DNA of 64,000 nucleotides from Spirometra erinaceieuropaei (GCA_902702965.1 CACRXP010000014.1:2428005-2492004), one strand, 5' to 3'; numbered from the stretch's first letter, positions 20,936 to 33,848 are shown. The notes: generated by a model not told the origin, from the letters alone. Program-made: numbers and translations.

Positions 20936-21352
20936 GCTCTGTATCTGATGATGGATTCGATTGAGAATCCGAACCGTCAGGCTAATAAACGAACGCAATG
21001 ACCTGCCAACCCCATTTTTTGTACTGGGACTTTGCCTGTGAAGAGTAATTAGCCATGCAGTGAGGGTGTGGACAGCCGACATTTCTAGTGACAATGAACC
21101 AAATGCCCGAGTCATTATCACGTCAAGAATCTACCGTGAGGATGAGATTACGGCAATTAACGACTCAAATGCGGACTAAGAAGCCATCATCGCATCCATT
21201 ACGACCATGCGGGAGCTGCCAATTATGTGAGATATGTGGTTGTGTGGCAACTACCGTCTGTGAATATTGTTCTCGTTGTGTCTCCACACAACTATGTGCC
21301 TCTGTCTGTGATGATGGGTTCGAGTGTGAATGCGAAAGGTCAGGCCAATGAA
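20936..21352 (+). mobile_element. PLE 3' UTR, opposite orientation to its neighbour
   Basis: The plus strand has a PLE terminus-like block at 20946-20990 (TGATGATGGATTCGATTGAG, 'CGTCAGGCTAATAAA') joined to a second full 3' UTR ('GATTACGGCAATTAACGACT'). That UTR ends in its own terminus at 21312-21352 ('TGATGATGGGTTCGAGTGTG', 'AGGTCAGGCCAATGA'). The minus-strand GIY-YIG relic abuts on the left, so two PLE fragments meet back to back. Confidence 0.6.
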
Positions 21353-21477
21353 CCGTGGCTCGTAGATGTAAAATTCTCTGTCAAAACACTAGAACGAACA
21401 ATAGCCACTCTTTTCTCCCTCCGTCCACAGGCTGTTAGGGTAAGTTCGCTCGATCTAACATTCTGGAATATCCGTTC

Positions 21478-21566
21478 ACGTTAGACCACTCAGTCAGCCT
21501 AGTGGTGTACTTGTGTGTCAAATGGCCGACTGGTGGTCTGACAGCTAGTCTACATTAGCTCCTTCT
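21478..21566 (-). repeat. Fragment shared with 3605-3700
   Basis: The reverse complement contains GGAGCTAATGTAGACTAGC and 'ACACAAGTACACCACTAGGC', found in the same order at 3607-3680. Confidence 0.55.
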
Positions 21567-22093
21567 CGATGGCACACACCTCCAAATTTACTTGGTCCAA
21601 AATTCTGGTGGGATGGGAACAATCGCGTAAGTCGCAAGCTGCCTCTATTTATCAGATTTAAGGTCTTATATATAGGCAAAAGGAACTTTATGAAATGTCG
21701 TTTCGGAAGAAGAAGGCTGGCTCTGCGAGAAATAAAATACAAACTCACTGAGATGAAAACTGCTGATAGCAGACAGGACGCAGTTACGTTGAGCGCAAAA
21801 TAAAAAATACTGCATATTTTCTAGAGGTGGAGATGCGCTCCATTCTGCTGCAGCGGCTGCCGTTCTTCACAGACGCACAGTTTTTACAGTTGAAAAACAG
21901 ACAATGGTTCAGGAGGCGAGCACTGTGCGCAAGTAGGCCAATGAAGGTTAACCCGGAATGTATAAGACCAAAAATGTTTGAAACTGTAGTAGTCTCTGTA
22001 GGCCTAAGTCAGACGAATCTGAGCGAAGCTGTCATAACCAAATGAAAAAGTTCAGCCTTCTGAAAGCCCACTGCAATAAGGCAGCTCTATGCA
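21567..22093. other. Unassigned DNA
   Basis: No gene or repeat recognised. Confidence 0.3.
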
Positions 22094-23046
22094 CAGTAGG
22101 TATGCTAACTCATGAGATATTAATCGAAATTCTGAAACGCGTTTTCGTCTCGAAAAGATTAATTAGGTAGAGTTTTAAAATTAATCATCTTGCAGCATAA
22201 TTCTGCAATAATTCAGTTACCTCAAGATGCCGGCTTTCGAACGAACTTCCTTCTGATCACATGCGAAAATCACACTGTAAAATGGTTATCTAAGAAGCAT
22301 AAATTTTTCTCATAGATTTTCGACACCCTTAAGAATTCAATCATATTTAATAGAAAACATGCATAAAAATATTCATTCTTTTATTCATTCAGTAGCAAAA
22401 TTACGTCCTCTTCCAATTGTATACTCGAAGGAAGGGTATAGTTCAGTTTTAAAAAGGTTTATAATTATGAGATTTTTTAGTTCCATGAAATGCCCGTTCA
22501 TAAAACATCGTGTCTCTGCATTTACCAATGTTGCTTGTAAAGTCAACAATATGGCTCAAATCCACTGCTAGATTTACTGAACCCCATATTGTCTCCTCTT
22601 TATACCGTAGAGAAATGCATGGCATTCCGTACGCAGAAAATATACGGCTTGTAGTTTGAAAACACTGAATACCAGAAAAGTTTTTGAAAACCGAATTATA
22701 ACCTTTCTTCGAGTATAAAATTGGAGAAAGACGTAATTTTCTACTGCATGAATAAAAGAATGAATATTTTTACACGCGTTTGCCGTGAAATATAATTTGA
22801 TTCTTAAGGGTGTCGAAAATCAAGGCGGAAGAACCATGCTAATTAAGTAGTCATTCTTTACACAATTGGGTTTTTGCATATGACCGGAAAGAAGTTCGTT
22901 CGAAAGCCGGCAACTCGAAGTAAGTGAATTATTATAGAATTATGCTGCAAGATGATTAATTTTAAAACCTTACTTAGGCAATCTTTTCGAGACGAAAACG
23001 CATTTCAAAATTTCTGTTAACATTTCCTGAGTTAGCACACCTAGGT
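22094..23046. mobile_element. Foldback DNA transposon (FB family), best-preserved full copy
   Basis: The left end CAGTAGGTATGCTAACTCAT starts at 22094. The right end 'TTTCCTGAGTTAGCACACCT' ends near 23046. The arms, each about 430 bp, are mutual reverse complements along their length: for example TTAATCATCTTGCAGCATAA at about 22181 against its inverse at about 22945, and 'GCCGGCTTTCGAACGAACTT' at about 22230 against its inverse at about 22895. A central loop of roughly 100 bp separates them. Non-coding; the frame 22359-22571 is in the arm and loop. Confidence 0.85.
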
Positions 23047-24950
23047 GCATATAGATTGGATTTACAGGAAAACCACCATCAGTTTAGATACCCTAGTCAT
23101 ATGTAAGATATTTTTAAGGTGTCCAAGCCACTCCCAGTGTCCTGTAGAGGCCAGCCAAACAAATACTTTTAAATCTCAGCGAGCTAAATGCTGCACTAGA
23201 TTAAAGCTTCAATTTTCCCCTTGATAGTAGGATAATAACGACTGCGCATACTACTTTGCTTGAATTACGGTGCCTTGGAGCGTCCATAGGGCACTTGTAA
23301 ATGTTATACATTTTTGCTTGATAAGTAGAAGGCTTTTCTGATTCAGTGATATAAAGATGCACCGATAAATCGAAAGTAGCCTACGCGCTTAGCTGTTGTT
23401 GTTTTAGCCCGCAGGGTGCTGCCCAGGGAAGACTTGACTAAGTAGGATGCTCCACCAAAGCTATCTACGATTTTTAAACAGCGGTTACGAGGTAATTGTC
23501 CTGGCCGGTATCATCACATAGCAGTCTTGAAGAGAATATGCTGTGACACCCATAATGCATCGAGAATTGGTGAGTATGGATGGGGTAAAGTCATCACGGC
23601 AAGGTTTTGTGGTTTAGAGCTGAGAGTAGGAGACAAACATACTACTGATGATCGAGAGATTCAAAAAGAGACAGTAGAGTTGGGGTGATTAACCTTAAAT
23701 CCGCCGAATTGCCGGAAGCGTTCAACGTTACGTGGACTTGATGACTCATCGATCGAAATGCAGGATCCTGTGAAGGCCCGTTATTAGATCAACTAAACAC
23801 TATTCAGTCATGCAGAACCTGTCGCCTGACTGGCTGACGGTCAGTAGGATGAGAGGGCTTCAGCATGAATCCTACGGTCACAAAAGGTACGAGTTTCGTC
23901 TCTGAACTGGAGGTGCTGGTCATCCTCAGACCTCCAGCAAGTCGCATCTCTCCGACTTCCGCACAAGTTGTGTCGAACCAATCCCTTAGGCGAAGTAAAG
24001 GTCAGGCAAGAACTTTTCCTGCGGAAAAGTAAATGGCAATCGTTGTTTTGGAAAAGTTGGGCAAAACAAAAAACAGGAAGAGACACTCGGGGGAGCTATT
24101 AGATTACCCTTTTTATTATGTCTGCCTTCAGAGTCAATTAGAAAGTCTGACGAATTCCATTGGGATGCTTATTCTCCAGTTTTGCTGACGAGGCGGTACT
24201 TCGGAAATTCTGAGCCTCTGTCTACTGTTCTTTCAGGCCAGAATTCTAAATGTCAGCCCTATATGGCACCTCGACCATCCTACACTAGAGTACAAACGGA
24301 AACATCATAGACAAACTGCGGCAAACGTTTCCCCAAGTTGTATTTAAAATAATAGATAAAAAGACGGAGGAATCCCCCCTGTTCCGTTTCGGCATCAGAG
24401 CAGGCGAACAGGACCCTCACGAAAGCAAAAAGCCCTGAAAATCTACCCACATCATAAGCACAGCCTTATCCTGGCACACAAAAGTAGCTGCCTTCGGGGC
24501 GCTATCACACCAGATCGGAATATACCGCGGCGTGAAAGCTAGGACGCCACGAGAGTTCGGATGTCAATGATGCGTTATCCTCTTCGACCGATAAGCCCAC
24601 AGACTTATGGGCAAAGTCTCATGCCCGCCGCAATCTTCCCTGATCCGTGTCACCTGAGAGGCGTATCTGAGGTCACTTGACTTGGATCAGCACGAACAAC
24701 AGCCTGACGTCACTGTCTGTCGCCTGTTCAAGCAGTGCAATGTTTGGTTACCGGCCCAGGGCACGTCTGTAATAAGTTATGATATTAATTGTCCAGTTGG
24801 CGTGGGACGACCGACAGACAGCTCTCAACATGTTATATGACTGGGAAACCAAAAAAGGAGTGCGGTTACGTGGGACCGTAGTGGTCCGGCCATTTGGTGT
24901 CCAATCGATCGACTGCACATCCTTTGTTGGCGAACTTGGCTAGAGGTAAA
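23047..24950. other. Unassigned 1.9-kb stretch
   Basis: No transposon signature or protein motif recognised; the small frame 23841-24086 (minus) is unsupported. A segment at about 24300-24340 (GACAAACTGCGGCAAACGTT) faintly resembles 28455-28475. Confidence 0.35.
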
Positions 24951-25790
24951 AAGGAGACACGATCGCTGGGACAAGAGCTTTATTAGCCTGACGTTTCGTA
25001 TTCCTGCTCGAACCCATCATCAGAGACAAAAGCAGATACGGGTGGTTCATGCAAAAGGGGCACACATGCACGCAGACCGGAGGCAACCATCAGGCATTGA
25101 AACCAAAAGACCCGCTGCCACGGCAAGAAACGTATGGAGTCGTTTATCGTATCTGGTGCAGTTGTGGACAAAGCAAATTCGTCGGAGAAACCGAAAGACA
25201 GTTCCGAAAACGAATGGCCGAGCACGCTGCAGCGGTGCGGAGAAATGACGCCAGTTCTCAAGTTGCGGCTCACTCGACGAGGCCGAAATTCTCGCAAGAG
25301 GTGACAACCGCGTGAGCCGGGAGCTGCTTAAGTCATGATTTATTGCCCCCCCCCCAGTCCATTAACAAGTGCAATGATCCTCATCTTCCATACTCGGTGC
25401 TGAGACTTCGCCTAGGCGGAGTAATTAGTCACGCGGGGAGCGCACAGGTGGACACTTTTCCCAACACCACGATCGATGCGTCAGATGGTCGAGCGATCAT
25501 CACACCATCATCCAACACACGTGATGAAATTGCAGCGATTAACGACGCAAATGTCGGCCATCAAACAGTCATCACACCACGTACAACGATCCCTGATGAA
25601 GGAGGGAGCCGTGAGCATTTATAGGTATGCGCGACAGCATCCTACAAATACTGCAGCCCCTTGTGCATGAACCACCCGTATGTGCTGTTGTCTCAGATAA
25701 TGGGTTCGAGTAGGAATCCGAAACGTAAGGCTAATAAAGCTCTTGTCCCAGCGATCGTGTCTCCTTCTTCAAGACTGCTTCCTGGGACTC
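24951..25790 (+). mobile_element. Penelope-like element with 111-bp inverted repeats
   Basis: 24951-25061 is the reverse complement of 25656-25766 with a handful of mismatches (shared: GGAGACACGATCGCTGGGAC, 'CTCGAACCCAT', 'ACGGGTGGTTCATGCA'). Between them lie a short coding remnant and the 3' UTR. Sequence beyond the right repeat ('CTGCTTCCTGGGACTCG', to about 25790) is shared with other PLE termini in the window and may belong to the element. Same architecture as 13205-14518. Confidence 0.8.
25062..25315 (+). pseudogene. PLE GIY-YIG endonuclease fragment
   Basis: After the inverted repeat the frame reads 'NHQALKPKDPLPRQETYGVV', then 'YRIWCSCGQSKFVGETERQF' and 'RKRMAEHAAAVRRNDASSQV'. This is the N-terminal two thirds of a GIY-YIG domain: GVVY and FVGET stand for the GIY and YIG positions, with R in RKRMAEH. 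The rest is truncated or frame-shifted before a stop at about 25315. No reverse transcriptase remains. The GIY-YIG subtype differs from the 13411 copy (GVVYRIPC...YTGQTGR), so at least two PLE lineages are present. Confidence 0.75.
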
Positions 25791-26465
25791 GTCTCTTCGT
25801 TTTTATTGTCTAGAGCTCCATATCGGGAAGACCGGGGGCTCTTTTTTTATTAGGCCACATGCTTTACCGCTGATGCCCGTTCAGATAACTGCTTTGGTGA
25901 CTTCAGAATCATTCCAGTGACCTGAACAACATCGACGGTTGGGGAAGAATTATGAAGTTACATGCAAACATCCTATCAGGCGTAAACCCTTGGGGATGGG
26001 TTCTATTAGGAGGGTTACTAAGAGATAGTTTACAAATGAAGGATCGACGAAAATCTGTGCAATCATGGATCTAACTCTGTCATAACACTGTATGAAGGTT
26101 CAAAGCACGGGCATCGTCATCATTCCAGCCAGACCATGCATTACCCCACCATTATTCAATTCGATCGCTGAAAAGCTTTGGCAGACAAATGCGCGGGCAT
26201 TCATCCTCAGCGGGGAAACCCAAGCCAAGGCTGAACACCGCTTACCAGTTTGAGAGCGAAGGAAAATCGCCATTTTGAACATTAACCTACGGTTCACGCT
26301 CTGTTGTTTGCAAAATGAAATCTTTCCTCCCCCCCTGCGGAGTACCATTTCGAATCCGATATGCTTGCGCAAGACGCGGAGCCCTCACTACAGCTATTTG
26401 ACGGAAACACTTTTCTTCATTTAGGACCTGTAGATAAAAGCAACAATGAAGATTCCAGAAAGAAG
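25791..26465. other. Unassigned DNA
   Basis: Nothing recognised apart from a C run at about 26330. Confidence 0.3.
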
Positions 26466-26469
26466 AAAG

Positions 26470-26640
26470 AACCGTGGTCGCTGGAACAGGATTTTTGGTC
26501 GCCTGGTGCATTTTATGCACACTCGAAGAAACAGTCAGAGGCAGCATCAGATAAGAGTAGTGAATGCGTAGAGAATTACAACGGTTATTGTGTGCAATTG
26601 GCAGATCAAAAATTCCTCCCAGATGGTTGTCCCTGGTTAA
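26470..26640 (-). mobile_element. Possible PLE terminus remnant
   Basis: The plus strand order 'GGTCGCTGGAACAGGATTTT', 'GCACACTCGAA', 'CAGAGGCAGCATCAGATAAGA', 'TGTGTGCAATTGGCAGATC' loosely follows 18210-18380 (inverted PLE end). If so, the 141-codon frame 26361-26786 is chance. Confidence 0.35.
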
Positions 26641-29339
26641 ACCTACCCTGTCAACGCGGTTCTCTTATTTTGGGAGGTAATCCGGAAAAATTCGGGAGCT
26701 GTCTCTGTCTGGCCAATTTATTGCCCTTAAAAAACGTAGTCAGGCAATTTACCCCATCTCTATCCGTAAACATCAGCATTCACTAAAAAGTACCTCCTGT
26801 CCATACAAACTTCATTTACGTAGAACTACTGCCTTTGACAGGAAAAAAGTACAGGGTTAAGCTAACTGGGTTTAATGACCGTATCTAGATGGAGTGAAGA
26901 CCCTTTTTTGCCGGATGTCACCCGGTAGGGGCGGATGCAAAACAGGCAAGTAAAATTATTTTTAAAATCGCAATAAACAGGTTTGACGGGAAGTGGTTTC
27001 GCATTTTCCGGATTGACCCTTAAAACAGAAGGTCACTGTTGGCAGAATAGTTAAGCGATTTCTCTTGGCGAGTTTGATGCATCCATTCTTGTAAATTTCC
27101 CCATAAGTGCTACTTATATTATCGCAAGTAGACAGAATTTGTGTCAGCTTGTAAAATACCCAATATTACCAAAAATCCGCCTTTCAAAAGATACCTGCTA
27201 CGTTATATTAAATTCGTGGTGGATAAGTTAAGTTGAAATGTCCCCTCCGGAAAGTATATTAGACTCGTTAGAACACCGCCAAAAGCAGAGACAGACAGCT
27301 GGTATTCCCTTACGCTAAGAGCCGAAGGACCATAAGTACGTTACGCCGACTGTCCGAGGCGAAGTAATAAATTTGTCTGCGTGACTAGCTGAAAAACGCA
27401 AAACGGTTATGACAGCAAACAATTCGCCGACTCTGTCCAATCAATCAAGAGGAATTTTGATGCGCTGATTAGATCAAATGCGACTAGCGTGGAGAAATTC
27501 GCATATTTCAAGTGTTGTTTGACGGACAGAGATTTAAAGTAATGCTTACTGGGAGGGGCGGGGGATGTGACATAAGTTGCCTTTTTGAGTCATAACAAAT
27601 GCGAAGAATTATGTTTAAATTGCTGGTTTAGTTAATTGTGGGAAAATTGTCTAGATGCTTAAATAAACTGACGCAAAACCCAATAACACATTTATGCGAA
27701 CAATATCTATCAAGTCCCCCTGCTATAGAATAGCGACGATCACTTGTGAAGTGGTCAGGTTTAAGTATCAGTCAGCAAGTTCGATTATGAATGATGCGGG
27801 GAAAATTAATAAAAGGCGGAAAATAAAGACGTAGATATATTTCTGCTGATTCAGTTAGGTCCAGGTTGCCAGTTTGATATTTTAATCTTGGCTAACCTAT
27901 ATTGTTTAAGCCGCACATTTCTTCTGTCTGTTCTTCTCATTTAAAGAAATAGCCTTGATCAGACGTCCATACTAACCTTTTCCTTCGAGCTATTCAGGGT
28001 TAAGCGTGCTCCATAGGGCAGTCAATAAGCCTTAAGACGCGCTGTTTGTCTATGGGCAATGGACCTGTATATAATCCGATTGTAATGTAGTTTCGAAAGC
28101 TTCCCTCTAATCTGACGTAAGTACTGATCCCCCAATTGTTTTGTTTTAAGGCAAATTTGATCAAGAACGCGTTTCTGGCGAACTGTATTTAAATGATCAG
28201 GAGAAAATGTTCAGACAAAGTCATCTGAACGAAGAGTCTGGAACAACCGTCATGGCTTAAGACAAAGGAAAAGTCCATTCATGCCCAGTATCCCAAATAA
28301 TAGAAGACGGGCAAGGATGCAGTATGCGACCCCACTCGGAGATTGAAAACCAGGCCATCGTGACATAGTGGATCCCCGCCCTTTTTATATTTGACGCGTT
28401 CGCACTATCGTAACAAGACGGAATGTAGTCCTCTTCTTTTTGAAAACAAACTGGAAGAACTGCGACAAATGTTCAACTTTTGTTTGCACTATCGGATATC
28501 TTGATACTCCCAGCATTCCTCGGGGATCGGGTTGCTGGTACGTGTGTTCCTTTTGCAAGTAGCTACGAAGGAATTTAGCGCGAGGACGCTATATGCCACC
28601 TCAACGTTTATCCGAACGTTTACCTACTATCGCGCTCTCTTTTCTGCCGTTTACAGTGCGTGACTCATCTCTTGAAATCTGATAACGGAAACTGATGCGA
28701 GAATTTCTGGACAACTTTAAAGTTTCGCCTTTTTGTTCGTTCATCCACATCCTTCACTGAAGTATCATTTTCTTGTACAGTAGTTATGTTTACATAAATA
28801 TATCAAGTACAATATCCGTACACCTTAGCAGAAATGGACATTGGAATATATTCGTGCAATGTCCTATGTTAATGCATGTTCTAGACTCCGGTTACGCATC
28901 TGTGCGACTTTTTCATTGAAAGGATAGTAATCTACATGCGTGAGTTTTAATAAACAGAGTTAGCTAGATCTGAAAATTTATTTTATATCCGATGTCATTC
29001 GTAGTAATCAACCCGCTAACACAAAGGTTATTTTAGGAATTAGAAGATCAATGCGATTTGGTGCCCTAAAATGAAGTAATAACATAGTTAGGGATTCCTT
29101 CGATTAAATGGACTGAAATTGTTTTGCCGTTCGAAAAATTCTACCTGATGTCGCATAAATGGCTACCACCGAATGGTCATTTCTAGTTTTTAACATATTA
29201 AACACTACGTGTCGTGCAGTTTAGCGTCTGTGCATATCTTATTCAGAAATAGAACGAGCAAAACGTTAACAGTTTAATCAAAAGATAAGTATTTATATAG
29301 GCGCTCTGCCGTGCATTCATAATCGAAGAACGGAGTCTA
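26641..29339. other. Unassigned AT-rich 2.7-kb stretch
   Basis: No open frame of note, no repeat shared with the rest of the window that I can see, no RNA gene. Confidence 0.4.
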
Positions 29340-30411
29340 AAAGCGAGCAAAAACAGTAGAAATGGCCTTAATGTATAGAGAAAGGCATGCTCTCACGTTT
29401 ACGGAAGAAAAAACAGTATCGATTAGGAACGTGAGAGAAACGGCCAAAAGTGTCAGATTGTTACCTGGCCTCACCGTCCAAAAATGCAAAGTACACAGAG
29501 ATCCGTCAACGGAGTGCAATAATAAAGCACTTCTTAAAGGAAAGTTTTCTTATTGACCAAAGGCATATTCGTTGCTGAATTTCGTCGTGGACAGCCATTT
29601 TTCTCGAAAATGGAGTTTCATGTTTAAATGAATCTTTGCGTGTAACCAAAACGACCATCTTCGTGAAAAGGAGCGCCCAAACACTCACTAATTCGCTAAA
29701 TGCTTTCACGAATAATCTTATTCTAAAGTTCTCAACAGACAGGTATTTCAGAATCTGTCTTTATGGACGCTCAGGTGAAAACACTGAAAATTATGACGCA
29801 TTTAGCAACATTTCGGGGCTGATTTGGAACTCAACGTAATCCAAAAAAGAAGGAAAAGTGTAAATTTATTTAACGGAAGAAGTATTCTCTCTATAAACAC
29901 AAAATGGTATGTTTACGATCATGCCTGTCAGTTCTATTTAAATTTGTTAGGCTCCGACCGGCCTCATGGCATGTCACCTTATGAAAACTTTTGTTCCTTT
30001 CATGTCCCAATCTGTGAAATCAAGCAAAACGACAAACCGTCATATATGGAATCGCACTAATTATTGAACGATATGTAGATGTAAAATTCACTTAAGCAGT
30101 ATTATTAGACGTTATTTTAGTCTTACATTCATTTTATTGCCTTTTTGATATAGAAATACATTCTGTATATCTAAAAACGAAGTTTACTAAATAAGAGCCA
30201 TTTCTGACGTTTTCGTGATATTGCGCATTTCAAAATAAATCGGCATTTCTAAACAATGCAGCACTATCTTTAACAGTTCTTTTATGTTTTTAATTCTCTT
30301 AAATTTGTACTTAATTAACATAGACATTGGACTCATGAAATGGTGTCGGTTTGAAGGGGATTCACAATCATTCGTAAATTTCGACACATTTCATAAGTTA
30401 GGTCAGTAACT
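29340..30411. mobile_element. FB-related element (subfamily 2), copy 2
   Basis: Colinear with 51771-52966 from the first bases (AAAAGCGAGCAAAAACAG) to the right end (GACACATTTCATAAGTTAGG, then a CTA-type end and TA), and with 15070-16167 for most of its length. Landmarks: 'AAGTACACAGAGATCCGT', 'TTGAACGATAT', 'AACATAGACATTGGACTCAT'. The left end lacks the terminal repeat. Non-coding. Confidence 0.7.
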
Positions 30412-32814
30412 ATAGGTTCTAAGAAATAGGTAAACAAGAAAGGGGACAGTCGAGAGACACTAGGGGCCGGTGCAAGCACATTGACTTATTTCGAGGTCGG
30501 AGAGAGACGCCTTGAGTGATCGTGCAGTTTTGGCAACAAAGCAGTCTACAAATGTTGACTTCAGGAGAACTAGAGAACACCCACCGAGGAGGAGAAAACA
30601 ATTACGTCTCTGTATAGCTACTAATTCACGTGGTAATCCTTCCAAGTGGTCGAGGAGCAGAGGACAAGCTTGCGCATGACGTCAAAGTAAGGATGGGCGT
30701 AAACACTGTATGAATTAGGGGACGACTATTCAAATAAGCCAAATCGTAGTGTTTCGACAAAAAACCAAACAGTTGTGAAAACGGGTGAATAAGGAGAGTG
30801 AAGAAGAAACCGCCTTTTCTGACTGCTAAAATTACCACGAAAAATGACATTTATTTGAGTTTCACCTTCTGAATTACCCTATGCGTAGGGCGTATACCAG
30901 TCTATTTATCCTACTTACAGCTGAATTCCAACATCAGCTCACAAAGTAAGAATATCCTTTAGGCGATTTAGCACGTAGTTAAAGCAACAAATGGCCACAA
31001 ATTTGCAATTTTCCTCTGCGAATATTCGCTTTGTATGATAAGATTCCACCTTAGTTCTGAGAGAGGGGGTACTTCTTCACTTTTTAGATTCGCACAGTTA
31101 TCAGGGAAAAACTCTCAAGACAAACGGTCTAGTTTTCCTGATTTGTTAGTTCGACGATAAAAGCTAAGATTCATTTCCCCAATGGCTTTTCAGAGGCGGT
31201 GAGAAAATGAGTCATTAATTAGCACAAATAAGCGAAGAGGGGAAGCCCATCTTCGTTGAGCGGACAGCCAGCTTTTTGTAAGTCAAAAAATATCAACGTC
31301 CGAATAGAGACGACAACATGACTGACCACTTTCCAATGGCCGCACTAATTCTGAAAATTCTAATAAGTGAAATGTGATTGTTGTTTAAGTGAGAGGACTA
31401 CCAGGATTGCTTTTCGCAAATGATGAATTCTGTAAAATCATTGATTTCAGATATCGACGGACTCAGACTGACAAGGACGCGACATCAAAACGGCCGACAA
31501 CCTTGATGAAACCTATTTTGCAAATGGGCTTCGTTCTTTGAAGATTGTTTACCAAAGTCATCTTGTGAGATACCTCAGCAGCAGAATGGTCCTGATTTTA
31601 CAGAAGGCGTTTTTTCGCTCTTCTTTAATCATTCGATGGATGCAACTTATAAAAGGTTATATGTTATTTTCATTTGCTGTTGTTCTCAACAGCATGTATT
31701 TAGCAGCAAAATTTTTAAAAACCATGAGGAGGGCATTCGACTATTAAACCACGGGTCATATCAGTGTCACCGATCTCATTTAACTTAAGTCCCAGATACG
31801 TAAAATAATGAACGAAATTAGCTTTTCCACTAAAATCGATAATCAACTGAATGCCTTCGGAGTAGAAGAATCTCAAATATTGGATTTATTTGAAGAGCAG
31901 ATAAAGACATTTATCAATCTTGACCAGACGAGAAAGCATGAAGCAGTTATGCGATTGGTAGTATGAGGTGCACGATGATGGTTATTTATCTTACTAACAT
32001 TTCTCGCCCTTGCATCGGTTTTGTTAGGCAGGACAAAGTTGAGGCATTGACGCAACGAGCAAATGTAAGTGGCCAAACTCTCCACATGAATAATTGCTTC
32101 AGTCGTAAAAGAAAGCAAACAGGACGTCTGGGATATGCGTATTAACTATTTAACGCTTAAGTTATCTGAGTCCGTTAGTGGTTGCGGAAGGAGGACTCCT
32201 GTAACGAAATCAAACCGGATTTTCTAGACGACTGACCCTCTCCCTGGACGTTTTTTGAAACTTTTATTCCTTGGCCGCTGTTCTTAGTTGAGCCTTACCA
32301 TATTCTGATGGAAAATGTTCGAAGCAAATTTATTCCATGTGGTAAATATGGCACAACATTGCTAAAATAGAAATCAGTACGTTTCCTCGCGATTGTCTGG
32401 ATTTGCATTTCGATATAAAAGCTTTTATCTCTGAAGTAAATTTCGTTGATTTACGCTTATGAACATAAAGGAGGGCTTGTTTAAAGTGTGATAATTGATT
32501 GCTTCCCTAAAAGGTCAGCAAATAAGGAGACTGAAATATTTGTTTACTAGAATCCTTCTAAGTGAGTGAGCCTTTTGCCAACTTTGGTACTGATACGTTT
32601 GCGTTGAAGCTAAACCCGATGATCGTCATATAGGAAGGGCCACGGGGAAGATGCTCTGGAGCAAGACGGGGCCAGGTTAGGACACGACACGCGTTATGCG
32701 GGCTGCACATTCATAACAAGTATCACACATGCCTCCTGTGTTGACACGTCTGGGTTCAGGACCACGCCGCGCCAGTGGTCTGCACACATTCCTCGCATCA
32801 GATGGTTGACTGGC
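30412..32814. other. Unassigned 2.4-kb stretch
   Basis: Several short frames (for example 31538-31747 plus, 31873-32118 minus) but no motif recognised and no internal repeat match. Confidence 0.35.
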
Positions 32815-33105
32815 TCGGACAGTTGACCGGGTCAGATGTGGTTAAGTGGCCGCACCTAAGGCAAACACACCCCAGCAGCCTGTACTACGGGAACGGTGAT
32901 AATGGGGAGTCTTTACAGGTGGGGTCGGGGAACGCACAGGCGAAGAGGTCAAGTAATTGTATGCAAAAAGGCTCTCGGGAATGCGCGGTTATGCTTTGAG
33001 TGGTTGAGAAGCAGTTGCCCCAAAACCCTAACCAAAACCTCTAATCCTAGCCCCTGACCCCGAACCCTAACCCTTAACCGTAGCCATAAACGCTAACCCT
33101 GAGAC
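32815..33105 (-). repeat. Dispersed repeat R8 with internal telomere-like array, copy 2
   Basis: Reverse complement of 18660-18965: 'TACAATTACTTGACCTC' at about 32945-32965 inverted, 'GCGTTCCCCGACC', 'CTTCTCAACCACTC' next to the array. The homology extends to both sides of the common unique part. Confidence 0.65.
33017..33100 (-). repeat. Degenerate CCCTAA-type array
   Basis: AACCCTAACC, AATCCTAGCCCC, GAACCCTAACCCTTAACC and similar variants over about 84 bp, opposite in orientation to the array at 18664. Confidence 0.75.
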
Positions 33106-33589
33106 ACCCAATGTGGAAGTTAGAAGGAGAAAGCAGACAGAAAGTCAAGAAGGATCATAGGCACTGGGCCGAAAAAGGTAAACACGGCAACAAAGAAACC
33201 AGGCTACCGACAGAACACACACCGCAACACAGAGCAACACCATACTAACGTAATCACACCAACTCTAAATAATTAAGCCAACAGCATTGTGTCGATCCGG
33301 CGCGCATGCATAACCACATTATACCGTTGACCGATGGCTGGGAGGAGTGGAAGAGCGTAAGTCCGACTCTGGCGACTGCGTTCCCACGGAATTCGAGACA
33401 TATTCCTCGCTACAGACAATGTGACGCACTCCTTGACCATTACACTGCGCTAAAAGCCGTGGCTTGGAAGGCTGCCATCTGGTGGGAAAACTAGGCCCTT
33501 CTCTCAGAACAGAATATCCTTGGTGTGACCTCTACAGCACTCTCACTCAGTCGAGATCCGAGCCGCTCCCTTGAAAACCTAGTCCATTT
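33106..33589. other. Unassigned DNA
   Basis: No coding family or repeat recognised with confidence. Confidence 0.3.
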
Positions 33590-33845
33590 TGCCCGAGTCT
33601 GGGCGTGTATGGTACGCGTGAACTGGATGTTTTGTTTCGTCACTCCCTGCACCCCCTCTCACCTCCGATCTTTTTGACCCCGCATTAGCACCGGACTCCG
33701 ATGGGTGGCACAGAAGAGAGTGTGGTACGTGCCGCGCAAGCCTGTTAACACTATAAACCAATTCACTCGCAAGTAGCCATCCCTTTTTCCGCCATACTGC
33801 GGAGCGCAAGATGGACAACATCTGTTGTGACGGTCGAACTGTCAA
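33590..33845 (+). repeat. Dispersed repeat R3, copy 3
   Basis: Contains 'GCGCAAGCCTGTTAACACTA', 'TAAACCAATTCACTCGCAAG' and a C-rich block before them, as in the other R3 copies. It ends where the PLE frame begins. Confidence 0.5.
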
Positions 33846-33848
33846 CGA

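Noticed and set aside
26361..26786. 141-codon plus-strand frame as a host gene
   Set aside because: No domain recognised, and its middle resembles an inverted PLE terminus.
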